Assembly (NCBI GenBank): GCA_965227645.1
Contig: OZ245773.1
Location: forward strand, 5,146,001 to 5,210,000
Source: Flavimaribacter sp024343425
Lineage (GTDB): Bacteria; Pseudomonadota; Alphaproteobacteria; Rhizobiales; Rhizobiaceae
Direction: 5' to 3'
DNA: 64,000 nt
Shown here: piece by piece, positions 1 through 7,569 of the stretch
How the letters are laid out: every line of letters starts with the position of its first letter
Position numbering within the stretch: position 1 is the stretch's first letter
Translations under genes and position numbers: made by a program
Notes under the pieces: generated by a model
What the model was told of the DNA's origin: nothing
Seen by the model: the letters and a program-made list of their open reading frames with translations, nothing else
The model's database searches: none

Positions 1-1
1 G

Positions 2-331
2 TCCCGCCTGCCCGACGACGCGCTCGAAGACGACGAATATTTCCAGGCCGATCTCATCGGGATGACCGTCCGCGACGCCGAGGCGAAGGATTACGGACAG
101 GTGATCGCCATTCACGATTTCGGCGGCGGCGATATTATCGAACTGCGCAAGGGCGACGCCCGATCGGTAATGATCCCCTTCAACGGGGATGCGGTCACCG
201 ACATCGACATGGAAAGCCGCGTCATAACGGTTTCGCCGCTCGAGGCCGGCCTCGGGGACGAAGACGAGCCAGGCCCTGGCAGTCGCAAGCGACGTCCGCC
301 GCGCCGCAAGCAGGCGGAGCAGGGCGGTTGA
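2..331 (+). CDS. rimM: Ribosome maturation factor RimM, C-terminal part (5' end outside window)
   Basis: RimM assists maturation of the 30S head by binding S19. The frame is open from base 2 without a start, so the gene is cut by the window edge; about 109 residues remain. They correspond to the PRC-barrel half: an acidic linker (DDALEDDEYFQADLIGM) followed by the barrel core with VIAIHDFGGGDIIEL and SVMIPFNGDAV, then a short Arg/Lys-rich tail. The stop codon TGA overlaps the TTG start of trmD, so the two are translationally coupled, as in the usual rpsP-rimM-trmD-rplS order. Identification is firm from both motif and context. Confidence 0.93.
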   Translation, partial: SRLPDDALEDDEYFQADLIGMTVRDAEAKDYGQVIAIHDFGGGDIIELRKGDARSVMIPFNGDAVTDIDMESRVITVSPLEAGLGDEDEPGPGSRKRRPPRRKQAEQGG

Positions 332-1032
332 GTTTCCGCGCGAGCCTACTCACCCTCTATCCGCAGATGTTTCCGGGACCCTTGTCCGCATCGCTCGCGG
401 GCCGGGCGCTCGAGCGCGGCGACTGGTCGCTTGAAACCGTCCAGATCCGCGATTTTGCGACCGACCGGCATCGCAGCGTTGACGACACGCCCGCCGGCGG
501 AGGCGCCGGCATGGTGCTGAAGGCCGATGTGCTGGCGCGCGCAATCGATCACGCCAGCCCTGAGGGCGATGCGCGGCCAAGGCTTCTGATGAGTCCGCGC
601 GGCGCGCCGCTGACGCAGGAACGCGTGCGCGCGCTGGCGGAGGGCGAAGGCGTCGTCATCGTCTGCGGCCGTTTCGAGGGCGTCGACCAGCGCGTGATCG
701 ACGGCCGCGATCTGGAAGAGGTCTCGGTCGGCGACTATGTCCTGTCCGGCGGCGAGCCGGCGGCGATCGTCGTGCTCGACGCGATCGTGCGGCTTCTGCC
801 CGGCGTCATGGGCAACGCGCATTCCGGGCAGTCGGAAAGTTTCGAGAACGATCTCCTGGAATATCCGCACTATACGAAGCCGCCGGTCTTCGAGGGGCGG
901 CCGATTCCGGACGTGCTGCTGTCCGGCAACCATGCGGAGATAGACCGCTGGCGCCGGGAGCAGGCGGAAGCGTTGACCATGCTTCGCCGTCCGGACCTTC
1001 GAGAACGCAAAAAAAACCAGCGAAAGGGATGA
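328..1032 (+). CDS. trmD: tRNA (guanine-N1-)-methyltransferase TrmD
   Basis: TrmD methylates G37 of tRNAs that have G36, using S-adenosylmethionine, and so prevents +1 frameshifting. The 234-residue protein has the usual length. It begins with the family N-terminus (LTLYPQMFPGPLSASLAGRAL) and carries the SPOUT knot segment SVGDYVLSGGEPAAI, followed by LPGVMGN and the SFENDLLEYPHYT catalytic stretch. The start is a TTG whose last two bases form part of the rimM stop; no better start lies nearby, and the N-terminal match to the family supports it. It sits between rimM and rplS, the classical ribosome-maturation operon. A short GC-rich hairpin (about 1037-1064) follows the stop. Confidence 0.97.
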   Translation: MSFRASLLTLYPQMFPGPLSASLAGRALERGDWSLETVQIRDFATDRHRSVDDTPAGGGAGMVLKADVLARAIDHASPEGDARPRLLMSPRGAPLTQERVRALAEGEGVVIVCGRFEGVDQRVIDGRDLEEVSVGDYVLSGGEPAAIVVLDAIVRLLPGVMGNAHSGQSESFENDLLEYPHYTKPPVFEGRPIPDVLLSGNHAEIDRWRREQAEALTMLRRPDLRERKKNQRKG

Positions 1033-1200
1033 CATGGCGGGGTTCATGGTGTAATAGCCCCCGCAATTCGGACCAATCCGAGAACCATCAAGCAAAGAAT
1101 GGCGTAAACGCTCCTGCCCCAAAGGCGCCCCTTGAGGCTTTGACCAAGAGGAGATTCGAGAGCGCTCTGGCTGTTTCAGAAGAAAGAAAGGTCAAGGGCC

Positions 1201-1761
1201 ATGGATATCATCCGTGAAATCGAGGCTGAGGAAGCCGCGCGTATCGAAGCAAAACGCACACTGCCGGAATTTTCCGCCGGCGACACCGTGCGCGTTCTGG
1301 TTCGCGTGACGGAAGGAACGCGCACCCGCGTTCAGGCCTATGAAGGCGTCTGCATCGCCCGCTCCGGCGGCGGCATCAACGAGAACTTCACTGTTCGCAA
1401 GATTTCCTACGGCGAAGGCGTCGAGCGCGTTTTCCCGGTCTACTCGCCGCTGGTCGAAGGCGTCGAGGTCGTGCGCCGCGGCAAGGTCCGCCGCGCCAAG
1501 CTCTACTATCTGCGTGAACGCCGCGGCAAGTCTGCGCGCATCACCGAAAACACAAACGTGCGCGCGCGCAAGCTGAACGAAGCCGAGCGCAAGGCGATCG
1601 CCGACGAAAAGGCCCGCATCGAGGCTGAAAAGATTGCAGCCGCTGAAGCGCTGGCGGCCGAAAAGGCAGCCGCGGAAGCCGCTGAAAAGGAAGCTGCCGC
1701 AAAGGCGGCCGCCGAAGCAGCAGCTGCGGAAGAAGCGCCGGCTGAAAACAGCGGCGAATAA
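1201..1761 (+). CDS. rplS: 50S ribosomal protein L19 with long Ala/Glu-rich tail
   Basis: L19 sits at the 30S-50S interface. The first ~115 residues are canonical L19: FSAGDTVRVLVRVTEGTRTRVQ, EGVCIARSGGGINENFTVRKIS, PLVEGVEVVRRGKVRRAKLYYLR. Residues ~130-186 are an extension of Ala, Glu and Lys (KAAAEAA-like runs) predicted to be a single charged helix. Typical bacterial L19 is about 115-120 residues; tails of this sort occur in Rhizobiales, so this is lineage-specific rather than a sign of error. The ATG start follows an AAGGTCAAGG-type ribosome site. It lies 168 bp after trmD and is followed by a strong rho-independent terminator. Confidence 0.97.
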   Translation: MDIIREIEAEEAARIEAKRTLPEFSAGDTVRVLVRVTEGTRTRVQAYEGVCIARSGGGINENFTVRKISYGEGVERVFPVYSPLVEGVEVVRRGKVRRAKLYYLRERRGKSARITENTNVRARKLNEAERKAIADEKARIEAEKIAAAEALAAEKAAAEAAEKEAAAKAAAEAAAAEEAPAENSGE

Positions 1762-1789
1762 GCCTCCATCATCTTTCAGAGAATATCGA

Positions 1790-1822
1790 ACGCGCCTCCA
1801 GTCGGGGGCGCGTTTTGTTTTT
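1790..1822 (+). terminator. Rho-independent terminator after rplS
   Basis: A 10-bp stem pairs 1790-1799 with 1804-1813 (one G-U pair, loop of 4) and is followed by TTTTGTTTTT. It lies 29 bases after the rplS stop and closes the rimM-trmD-rplS operon. Confidence 0.85.
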
Positions 1823-1951
1823 GCGGGTTCGAATGACCCGGCGCCCTTCGTACAGCTTGTAGAGTCCGTCGATTTCGTGAAAAGATGAGCTATTCGGCGC
1901 CGGCCGCGTTCGGCGCAGCCTGCGATATGTTCGTTTCATTGGGAGACATCC

Positions 1952-2749
1952 ATGACCCTGTTCAAGACAGCTTTCACAGCCCTTGCCGCGTTTGCGGTCT
2001 CCACGGCCGCCGCCCTCGCCTCCGATCTTCCGGATTTCGGCGGACGCAATATCGTCGTGGTGACGGAAAACGCCTATCCGCCGCTGCAATTCATCGATCC
2101 GAAGACCGGCGATCAGATCGGCTGGGAATATGATGCGATGAACGAGATCGCGAAGCGGCTCAATATCAACGTTACCTATCAGAACACGAGCTGGGATGCG
2201 ATGATCCAGGCGGTCTCAGACGGTCAGTACGACATCGGCATGACGGGCATCACCATCAAGGAAGACCGCAAGGAGAAGGTGGATTTTTCCGATCCGTATA
2301 TGCGGTCGCAGATGTTCATGCTGGTGCGCGGCGATGAAGAGCGGTTCAGCGACGCAGCCTCGTTCGCCGCCTTCGAAGACGGCCTCGTCGGCGCGCAGGC
2401 CGGCACCACGCCGTTTTATGTCGCCGTCTATGACGTGCTCGATGGCGACGAGCAGAACCCGCGCATCAAGTTGTTCGAGACTTTCGGCGCCCAGGTTCAG
2501 GCGCTGCGCACCGGCGATATCGATCTCGTGCTGACCGACGGCACGGCGGGCGAAGGCTACGTGAAGGCGTCCGACGGCGCTCTCAAGCTGGTTGGCGAGC
2601 CGCTGGGCACGGAAGATTTCGGCTTCATCTTCCCGAAAGGCACCGATCTGGTCGAGCCGATCAATGCGGCGATCGCCGCAATGAAGGAAGATGGTTCGAT
2701 CGACGCTCTGAACAAGAAATGGTTCCTGGATTACGAGCTCGGCAAATAG
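1952..2749 (+). CDS. Amino-acid ABC transporter substrate-binding protein (family 3)
   Basis: Periplasmic binding protein that delivers a polar amino acid or similar ligand to an inner-membrane permease. The 265-residue protein starts with a Sec signal peptide (cleavage likely after ALA at about residue 24). The mature part has the family-3 layout: VVTENAYPPLQFIDP at the N-terminus, SWDAMIQAVSDGQYDIGMTGITIKEDR, then DFSDPYM, which is the ligand-contact signature. A GGGAGAC ribosome site precedes the ATG. The permease gene follows 28 bp later. No ATPase gene is adjacent, so the ATP-binding partner must be encoded elsewhere or shared. The substrate cannot be told from sequence. Confidence 0.9.
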   Translation: MTLFKTAFTALAAFAVSTAAALASDLPDFGGRNIVVVTENAYPPLQFIDPKTGDQIGWEYDAMNEIAKRLNINVTYQNTSWDAMIQAVSDGQYDIGMTGITIKEDRKEKVDFSDPYMRSQMFMLVRGDEERFSDAASFAAFEDGLVGAQAGTTPFYVAVYDVLDGDEQNPRIKLFETFGAQVQALRTGDIDLVLTDGTAGEGYVKASDGALKLVGEPLGTEDFGFIFPKGTDLVEPINAAIAAMKEDGSIDALNKKWFLDYELGK

Positions 2750-2777
2750 GCGGCTTTGACGCCCGCCCTGCTCGACC

Positions 2778-3602
2778 ATGAGCGCAAGGCGCAGCTCTGG
2801 CGACGGTGATTTTCCCTACTGGCTCGTCGCGGCCGCAATCGCCGCCGTAGCGATTGCGGTCGTCATCGTCGGAGACGATCTCTACCGCCAGGTCTTCGCC
2901 GTCGTTTCCAAAGGCGTGTGGATCACCATCTTCGTGACGGTGGTGGCCTTCGCGCTCGCCTCCGCCCTCGGCCTGCTGCTCGCCGTCATGGGGCTTTCGG
3001 AGTCGATCGTCCTTCGCCAGACGGCGCGCTTCTACGTCGAAATCATTCGCGGCGTTCCGATCCTGGTGCTGTTGTTCTATATCGCTTTCGTCGGCGCGCC
3101 GGGTTTTGTGCAACTATGGAACTGGATCACCCTGCCGCTGCAGAGCGCGGGTCTGGTCGAGCCGCTGCTGGTGCGGGACATTTCGCTGCTGTGGCGGGCG
3201 ATCATTTCCCTGATGATCGGCTATTCGGCTTTCATTTCGGAGGTATTCAGGGCCGGCATCATGGCGGTCGACGAGGGGCAGGTGGAGGCGGCGAAGGCGC
3301 TCGGCCTCAATCGCTGGCAGCGTTTTCGGTTGATCGTCATGCCGCAGGCCCTGCGCACCATCCTGCCGCCGCTCGGCAATGATTTCGTGGCGCTGGTCAA
3401 GGACTCCTCGCTGGTCTCGGTTCTTGGCGTCGCCGACCTCACGCAGATGGGCAAGGTCTATGCGTCGGGCTCCTTCCGGTTTTTTGAAACCTATTCCATC
3501 GTCGCCTATATCTACCTCATCCTGACGATCGGGCTGTCGCTTGCCCTGCGGGCGCTGGAGCGAAGGCTCCGCAAAGCGAGCCGCGCAAAGGGCAATGCCT
3601 GA
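2778..3602 (+). CDS. Amino-acid ABC transporter permease (HisM/GlnP type)
   Basis: Integral membrane component for uptake of the ligand bound by the upstream protein. The 274 residues contain about five or six hydrophobic segments, the first at residues ~15-32 and the next at ~40-65, and the family motif EIIRGVPILVLLFYIAF. The cytoplasmic EAA loop, which docks the ATPase, is present as EAAKALGLNRWQRFRLIVMPQA around residues 170-190, followed by LRTILPPLGNDFVALVKDSSL. The gene directly follows the binding protein in the same operon. A second permease and the ATPase are missing, so the transporter may work as a homodimeric permease with an unlinked ATPase. Confidence 0.9.
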   Translation: MSARRSSGDGDFPYWLVAAAIAAVAIAVVIVGDDLYRQVFAVVSKGVWITIFVTVVAFALASALGLLLAVMGLSESIVLRQTARFYVEIIRGVPILVLLFYIAFVGAPGFVQLWNWITLPLQSAGLVEPLLVRDISLLWRAIISLMIGYSAFISEVFRAGIMAVDEGQVEAAKALGLNRWQRFRLIVMPQALRTILPPLGNDFVALVKDSSLVSVLGVADLTQMGKVYASGSFRFFETYSIVAYIYLILTIGLSLALRALERRLRKASRAKGNA

Positions 3603-3790
3603 TTGCCGAGGCGGAGAAAGCTTGGTATGAACCGTCCACCATGCGTGGATTGATCAGACAAGCCCTGGCCTTTTTCGGACCCGTTCGACATCGTACGTCG
3701 ACGGCGTTTCTGCCTGTGCATGATCACAAGCGGTTGCCTGGTCGGTTCTTTGCGCGGCTCAAGCATTCGCACGGCTGTCTATCGGCGCCC

Positions 3791-3844
3791 CAAATCTGAA
3801 GTTCCTTGCTCTGTGCAACGTCCCTGGGCTGAACTTCCGATTTG
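3791..3844. repeat. Imperfect palindromic intergenic repeat, copy 1
   Basis: The left arm CAAATCTGAAGTTC (3791-3804) pairs with the right arm GAACTTCCGATTTG (3831-3844) with one mismatch, around a 26-base loop. A related unit lies at 26387-26440 and shares the 14-mer AATCTGAAGTTCCT. Both copies are intergenic, which fits a REP-type dispersed element. Confidence 0.55.
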
Positions 3845-3944
3845 ATACGAACGCCGGCTGGATCATGTCGCCGGGTTGGTTATCGGATTTGAAGTCGCCG
3901 CATGAGACCGCTGAAATGATCAAGGAACGTCATACCCAAATCAC

Positions 3945-3986
3945 CAGAGGCTGACGAGAAGGGTTCGCCCTTGACGGATACCTCTG
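3945..3986 (+). promoter_or_regulatory. Nested hairpin in the leuC 5' leader (candidate)
   Basis: An outer stem CAGAGG/CCTCTG (3945-3950 with 3981-3986) encloses an inner stem AAGGG-TTCG-CCCTT (3959-3972) closed by a UUCG tetraloop. The sequence AATTTTT follows shortly after, and the leuC start is about 28 bases downstream. This could be a leader structure or attenuator. No run of leucine codons was seen, so the mechanism is open. Confidence 0.35.
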
Positions 3987-4014
3987 AAACGCTCGCAATT
4001 TTTGGAATGAACCT

Positions 4015-5424
4015 ATGACAAAACCAAGGACACTGTACGACAAGATCTGGGACGACCACCTGGTGGACGAGCAGGATGATGGAACATGCCTGCTCTATAT
4101 CGATCGCCATCTTGTCCATGAAGTCACCAGCCCGCAGGCTTTCGAAGGCCTGCGCGACACCGGACGGCGCGTTCGCCATCCCTCCCGCACGCTCGCTGTC
4201 GTCGACCATAACGTTCCGACGACGCCGGACCGCGTGAACGGCATCAAGAACGAAGAAAGCCGCATTCAGGTCGAGGCGCTGGCCAGGAACGCAGCCGAGT
4301 TCGACCTGCAATATTTCAACGAGGCGGACATCCGCCAGGGCATCGTCCACATCGTCGGCCCCGAGCAGGGATTCACCCTGCCCGGCACCACCATCGTGTG
4401 CGGCGACAGCCACACCTCCACCCATGGCGCGTTCGGCGCCCTGGCGCACGGCATCGGCACGTCCGAGGTCGAGCATGTGCTGGCCACGCAGACCCTGATC
4501 CAGAAAAAGGCCAGGAACATGCTGGTCCGGGTGGACAATTCGCTGCCCGAAGGCGTGACGGCCAAGGATATCATCCTGGCGATCATCGGCGAGATCGGCA
4601 CGGCCGGCGGTACCGGCCACGTCATTGAATTCGCCGGGCAGGCGATCAAGGATCTGACGATGGAAGGCCGCATGACGGTCTGCAACATGACGATCGAGGG
4701 CGGCGCCCGCGCCGGACTGATCGCGCCCGATGAAAAGGCTTTCGACTATCTCAAGGACCGTCCGATGTCGCCGAAAGGCGAGCACTGGGAACAGGCCGTC
4801 GCCCACTGGCGCACCCTGAAATCGGACGAGGGCGCGCATTTCGACAAGACCATCGTTCTCGACGCCCAAAGCCTGCCGCCCATCGTCTCCTGGGGGTCTT
4901 CGCCGGAAGACGTGATTTCCGTAACCGGCGTCGTGCCCAATCCGGCGGATATTCCGGAAGAAACAAAGCGCGCCTCGAAGAAGCGCGCGCTTGCCTATAT
5001 GGGACTGCAGCCGGGAACGAAGATCACCGATATCGAAATCGACCGTGTTTTCATCGGTTCGTGCACGAACGGGCGCATCGAAGACCTTCGCGCCGCAGCC
5101 AGGATGGCAGAGGGCCGCAAGGTGCATGAGCGCGTCAACGCCATGGTCGTTCCAGGCTCCGGCCTGGTCAAGGCCCAGGCCGAAGCCGAAGGTCTGGACA
5201 AGATTTTCCTTGAGGCCGGATTCGAATGGCGTGAACCGGGCTGTTCCATGTGCCTCGCCATGAACGATGACAGGCTGAAGCCGGAAGAACGCTGCGCGTC
5301 GACCTCGAACCGCAATTTCGAGGGCCGGCAGGGCTATCGCGGACGCACCCACCTTGTCTCGCCGGCGATGGCTGCAGCCGCCGCCGTCGCAGGTCGGTTT
5401 GTCGATATCCGCGACTGGAAGTAA
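4015..5424 (+). CDS. leuC: 3-isopropylmalate dehydratase large subunit LeuC
   Basis: LeuC and LeuD isomerise 2-isopropylmalate to 3-isopropylmalate in leucine synthesis; LeuC carries the [4Fe-4S] cluster. The 469-residue protein has the three cluster ligands Cys350 (GSCTNGR), Cys410 and Cys413 (GCSMC). The N-terminal aconitase features VVDHNVPTT and GDSHTSTHGAFG are present, and the C-terminus has the substrate loop STSNRNFEGRQG. Length and N-terminus match the family from the ATG at 4015. LeuD is not adjacent; in Rhizobiales it is normally encoded elsewhere. The neighbourhood (rplS upstream) matches the order usual in this group. Confidence 0.97.
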   Translation: MTKPRTLYDKIWDDHLVDEQDDGTCLLYIDRHLVHEVTSPQAFEGLRDTGRRVRHPSRTLAVVDHNVPTTPDRVNGIKNEESRIQVEALARNAAEFDLQYFNEADIRQGIVHIVGPEQGFTLPGTTIVCGDSHTSTHGAFGALAHGIGTSEVEHVLATQTLIQKKARNMLVRVDNSLPEGVTAKDIILAIIGEIGTAGGTGHVIEFAGQAIKDLTMEGRMTVCNMTIEGGARAGLIAPDEKAFDYLKDRPMSPKGEHWEQAVAHWRTLKSDEGAHFDKTIVLDAQSLPPIVSWGSSPEDVISVTGVVPNPADIPEETKRASKKRALAYMGLQPGTKITDIEIDRVFIGSCTNGRIEDLRAAARMAEGRKVHERVNAMVVPGSGLVKAQAEAEGLDKIFLEAGFEWREPGCSMCLAMNDDRLKPEERCASTSNRNFEGRQGYRGRTHLVSPAMAAAAAVAGRFVDIRDWK

Positions 5425-5460
5425 AAGAAATCCCGCAGCGGCTCCAAAGGGTCGCTGCGG
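5424..5460 (-). terminator. Terminator for the minus-strand small secreted gene
   Basis: A perfect 8-bp stem CCGCAGCG/CGCTGCGG (5433-5440 with 5453-5460) lies between two convergent genes. Read on the minus strand it is followed by GATTTCTTTTA, a T-rich tail, so it mainly serves the minus-strand gene and may also stop leuC transcription. Confidence 0.6.
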
Positions 5461-5469
5461 CGTCCGTCC

Positions 5470-5880
5470 TTATGGGCGGATGATGCAGACGCCGCTTGCT
5501 TCGTCGCAATCCTCGTTCGGCGTATCTTTTCCCACTTCAATGATCTTCATTCCCTGCGGCGGTTGGGTATTGGCCTGGCCTGCCGGCGGCGCGGGGATGT
5601 AGCCATAGGCCCCCTGGTAGTAGAAATAGTTGCCGTTGCCGCGAAACCGTTCTCCGGCCAGCGCGCCGGCATAGGTGCCGATGCCTGGTATTCGGGTTGG
5701 CAGGCCAACCGCGCCAGAGCCTTCATAGGCCTGCCCGGCGCCCCGGTTTTGGTGAGGTTTGCCGTTCTTGAGGTCTTTCGCCAGCGCCGGAACGCCGACC
5801 GCGCAGCCAAAAAGGGCGAGCGCTGCGCAGCAGGCGATCGCTTTGACGGTCGGATTGTGGCGATGACGCCGTATCGGCAT
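5470..5880 (-). CDS. Small secreted or lipoprotein-like hypothetical
   Basis: The 136-residue protein is not recognised. The chosen start, MPIRRHRHNPTVK, gives a basic N-region and a hydrophobic stretch (IACCAALALFGCAVGVPALA). LFGC could be a lipobox; alternatively signal peptidase I cuts after PALA. The mature part is rich in Gly, Tyr, Asn and Pro (RFRGNGNYFYYQGAYGYIPAPP) and ends with a Cys pair (EDCDEASGVC) that could form a disulfide. A longer reading to 5946 is possible but would put 22 residues before the signal sequence, so it is unlikely. The gene converges on leuC. Confidence 0.7.
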   Translation of the reverse strand: MPIRRHRHNPTVKAIACCAALALFGCAVGVPALAKDLKNGKPHQNRGAGQAYEGSGAVGLPTRIPGIGTYAGALAGERFRGNGNYFYYQGAYGYIPAPPAGQANTQPPQGMKIIEVGKDTPNEDCDEASGVCIIRP

Positions 5881-6062
5881 GGAACTTCCCGCAACTGGAT
5901 GTGCCGCATCCTGTTCCAGAAAACATAATGCGGCGGCCGGTTGCAAGCCACCGCGCTATGCGTAAAGCTTTTGTTAGGGTTAACGGCATGATATTCGGCG
6001 GCGCAAACACAGCTTTGCAGCGGCTTGACGCAGCCCGCGCTTTGGCACAAACAGGACGGATC

Positions 6063-6521
6063 ATGAGCACCGAACCGGACATCGACATTTCACCGCTGCG
6101 CTTGACCAACGCGCATGAACTGGCCCCTCTGATCGCCGCCTACGCCCAGTCGCTGAAGCGCGGCGCGCCGCGGCGACCGGACGAGTTCTACGCCGAAAGC
6201 CTGCTGCAGGATCGCGTGGCGGAAATCCTCGGAGCGCGGCTCGACGGCGAGCTGGTTGGTTTTCTGATTTTCTATGATCTTCCCGAACCGGTGTCCGGTC
6301 TGAGGCAGGGTCAGGTCGACCACCTCTATGTCCGTGACGATCACCGCGGAAAGGGCATCGCAAAGGCGATGATCGACCTGCTGTCGGACGACGCGGAAGC
6401 GCGCGGCTGGAGCAAGCTTGTTCTCAACACGCCGCGCAACCCCGATTTCGGCCGCAAGCTGTATGAAAAGATCGCCGCCACCGCCGACTGGTCCAGCTTC
6501 ATCATCCGTTTCGACCGCTGA
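6063..6521 (+). CDS. GNAT-family N-acetyltransferase
   Basis: A 152-residue acetyltransferase with the single-domain GNAT layout. The acetyl-CoA binding motif A is visible as VDHLYVRDDHRGKGIAKAMI (residues ~82-101), which includes the RGKGIA pyrophosphate loop. Motif B follows as LVLNTPRNPDFGRKLYEKI. The start was placed at the ATG in GGATCATGAGC; a longer frame exists upstream, but its extra 54 residues do not resemble the fold. The substrate is unknown. It stands alone between a divergent secreted protein and sdhC. Confidence 0.85.
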   Translation: MSTEPDIDISPLRLTNAHELAPLIAAYAQSLKRGAPRRPDEFYAESLLQDRVAEILGARLDGELVGFLIFYDLPEPVSGLRQGQVDHLYVRDDHRGKGIAKAMIDLLSDDAEARGWSKLVLNTPRNPDFGRKLYEKIAATADWSSFIIRFDR

Positions 6522-6773
6522 CAGTCGAAATCGCGGCGCTTCTGAAAAAAAGTTTCGAAATGCGATTTTTCCGAATCGGCGTCGACTGACGCCTTTCAAT
6601 CGATTTGGAAACGTTCTAGAACACGGGTGCTGAATTTTTCGCAGCGATTTAACCGTTTTAGCGGCTTTTGGCGGCTTTGACGCGGTGCAACGAAGCGATT
6701 AATAACAGTGTCCCGCCGGGTGGGTTGCAGCCAAAGCCGCGCGGACAGTTCGTTGAAATCATTCGGAGGCCCC

Positions 6774-7166
6774 ATGGCCAACGCCACTCATAACCGACCG
6801 CTTTCACCGCATCTGGGCATCTACAAACTCACGCCGACCATGTTCGTGTCGATCGCGCAGCGCATCACCGGAGCCGCGATGTATTTCGGCACGATCCTCG
6901 TCGCGTGGTGGCTCGTCGCCGCGGCGGCGGGACCAGGCTATTTCGCATTCGCCAATGCGGTGCTTGGGTCGATTATCGGGCGACTGGTGATTTTCGGATT
7001 CACCTGGGCCCTGATGTTCCATACGCTCAACGGCATCCGGTTTCTGGTCGCAGACACCGGACATGGCATGGAAAAACACCTGGCGACAAAGGTCGCGCAG
7101 TGGACTCTCATCGGGTCCGGCGTCCTGACGCTTCTCGTCTGGGCCATCGTTCTGATTTTCGGTTGA
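6774..7166 (+). CDS. sdhC: Succinate dehydrogenase cytochrome b556 subunit SdhC
   Basis: SdhC anchors complex II in the inner membrane and helps bind haem b and ubiquinone. The 130-residue protein starts with RPLSPHLGIYKL, the family signature, followed by SIAQRITGAAMY, which carries the quinone-site Ser and Arg. Three hydrophobic helices follow; the second ends near FHTLNGIRFLVADTGHG, which includes the haem-ligand His region. A GGAGG site (6766-6770) precedes the ATG. It is the first gene of sdhCDAB, with sdhD 16 bp downstream. Confidence 0.96.
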   Translation: MANATHNRPLSPHLGIYKLTPTMFVSIAQRITGAAMYFGTILVAWWLVAAAAGPGYFAFANAVLGSIIGRLVIFGFTWALMFHTLNGIRFLVADTGHGMEKHLATKVAQWTLIGSGVLTLLVWAIVLIFG

Positions 7167-7182
7167 GGGGGAGGAGAGCGTC

Positions 7183-7563
7183 ATGGATATGCGCACACCG
7201 CTTGCGAAGGTTCGCGGACTGGGATCCGCCAAGGAGGGCACTGACCACTTCTGGCGCCAAAGGCTGACGGCGATCGCCAATATTCCGCTGCTCTTGTTTT
7301 TCGTCATTTTCATCATGGCCTACCAGGGAGAACCCTATGAGGCCGTGACGGCGGCGCTCGGCAATCCGTTTGTCGCTGTCATCATGGGGCTGGTGATCCT
7401 CGTATCGCTCATCCATATGCGGCTCGGCATGCAGGTGATCATCGAGGACTACGTGCACGGCGAGGGGATGAAGATCGCGCTCCTTATCCTGAACACATGC
7501 TTCACGGTTTTCATCGCAGCGCTTTCGCTCTTCGCCGTCCTCAAGCTCGGTTTCGGAGGCTGA
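7183..7563 (+). CDS. sdhD: Succinate dehydrogenase membrane anchor SdhD
   Basis: Second membrane anchor of complex II, 126 residues with three hydrophobic segments. The N-terminus MDMRTPLAKVRGLGSAKEGTDHFW is the typical alphaproteobacterial form. The haem/quinone segment is visible as SLIHMRLGMQVIIEDYVHG, with the conserved His followed by Asp-Tyr. The GGGGAGGAG site just upstream of the ATG is strong. The stop is 6 bp before the sdhA start, so translation is likely coupled. Confidence 0.95.
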   Translation: MDMRTPLAKVRGLGSAKEGTDHFWRQRLTAIANIPLLLFFVIFIMAYQGEPYEAVTAALGNPFVAVIMGLVILVSLIHMRLGMQVIIEDYVHGEGMKIALLILNTCFTVFIAALSLFAVLKLGFGG

Positions 7564-7569
7564 CCGGTA

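Larger units (their letters stand above)
3603..4014 (+). other. Gene-free stretch: dispersed palindrome and possible leuC leader
   Basis: No convincing gene is seen between the permease and leuC. The stretch holds an imperfect palindromic repeat (3791-3844, a relative of one at 26387-26440) and, just before leuC, a nested hairpin (3945-3986). Short open frames here have no ribosome site and no recognisable family. Confidence 0.6.

Noticed and set aside
3880..5352. 490-residue minus-strand open frame
   Set aside because: It is antisense to leuC, whose cluster ligands and motifs are all intact; long antisense frames are expected in high-GC DNA.
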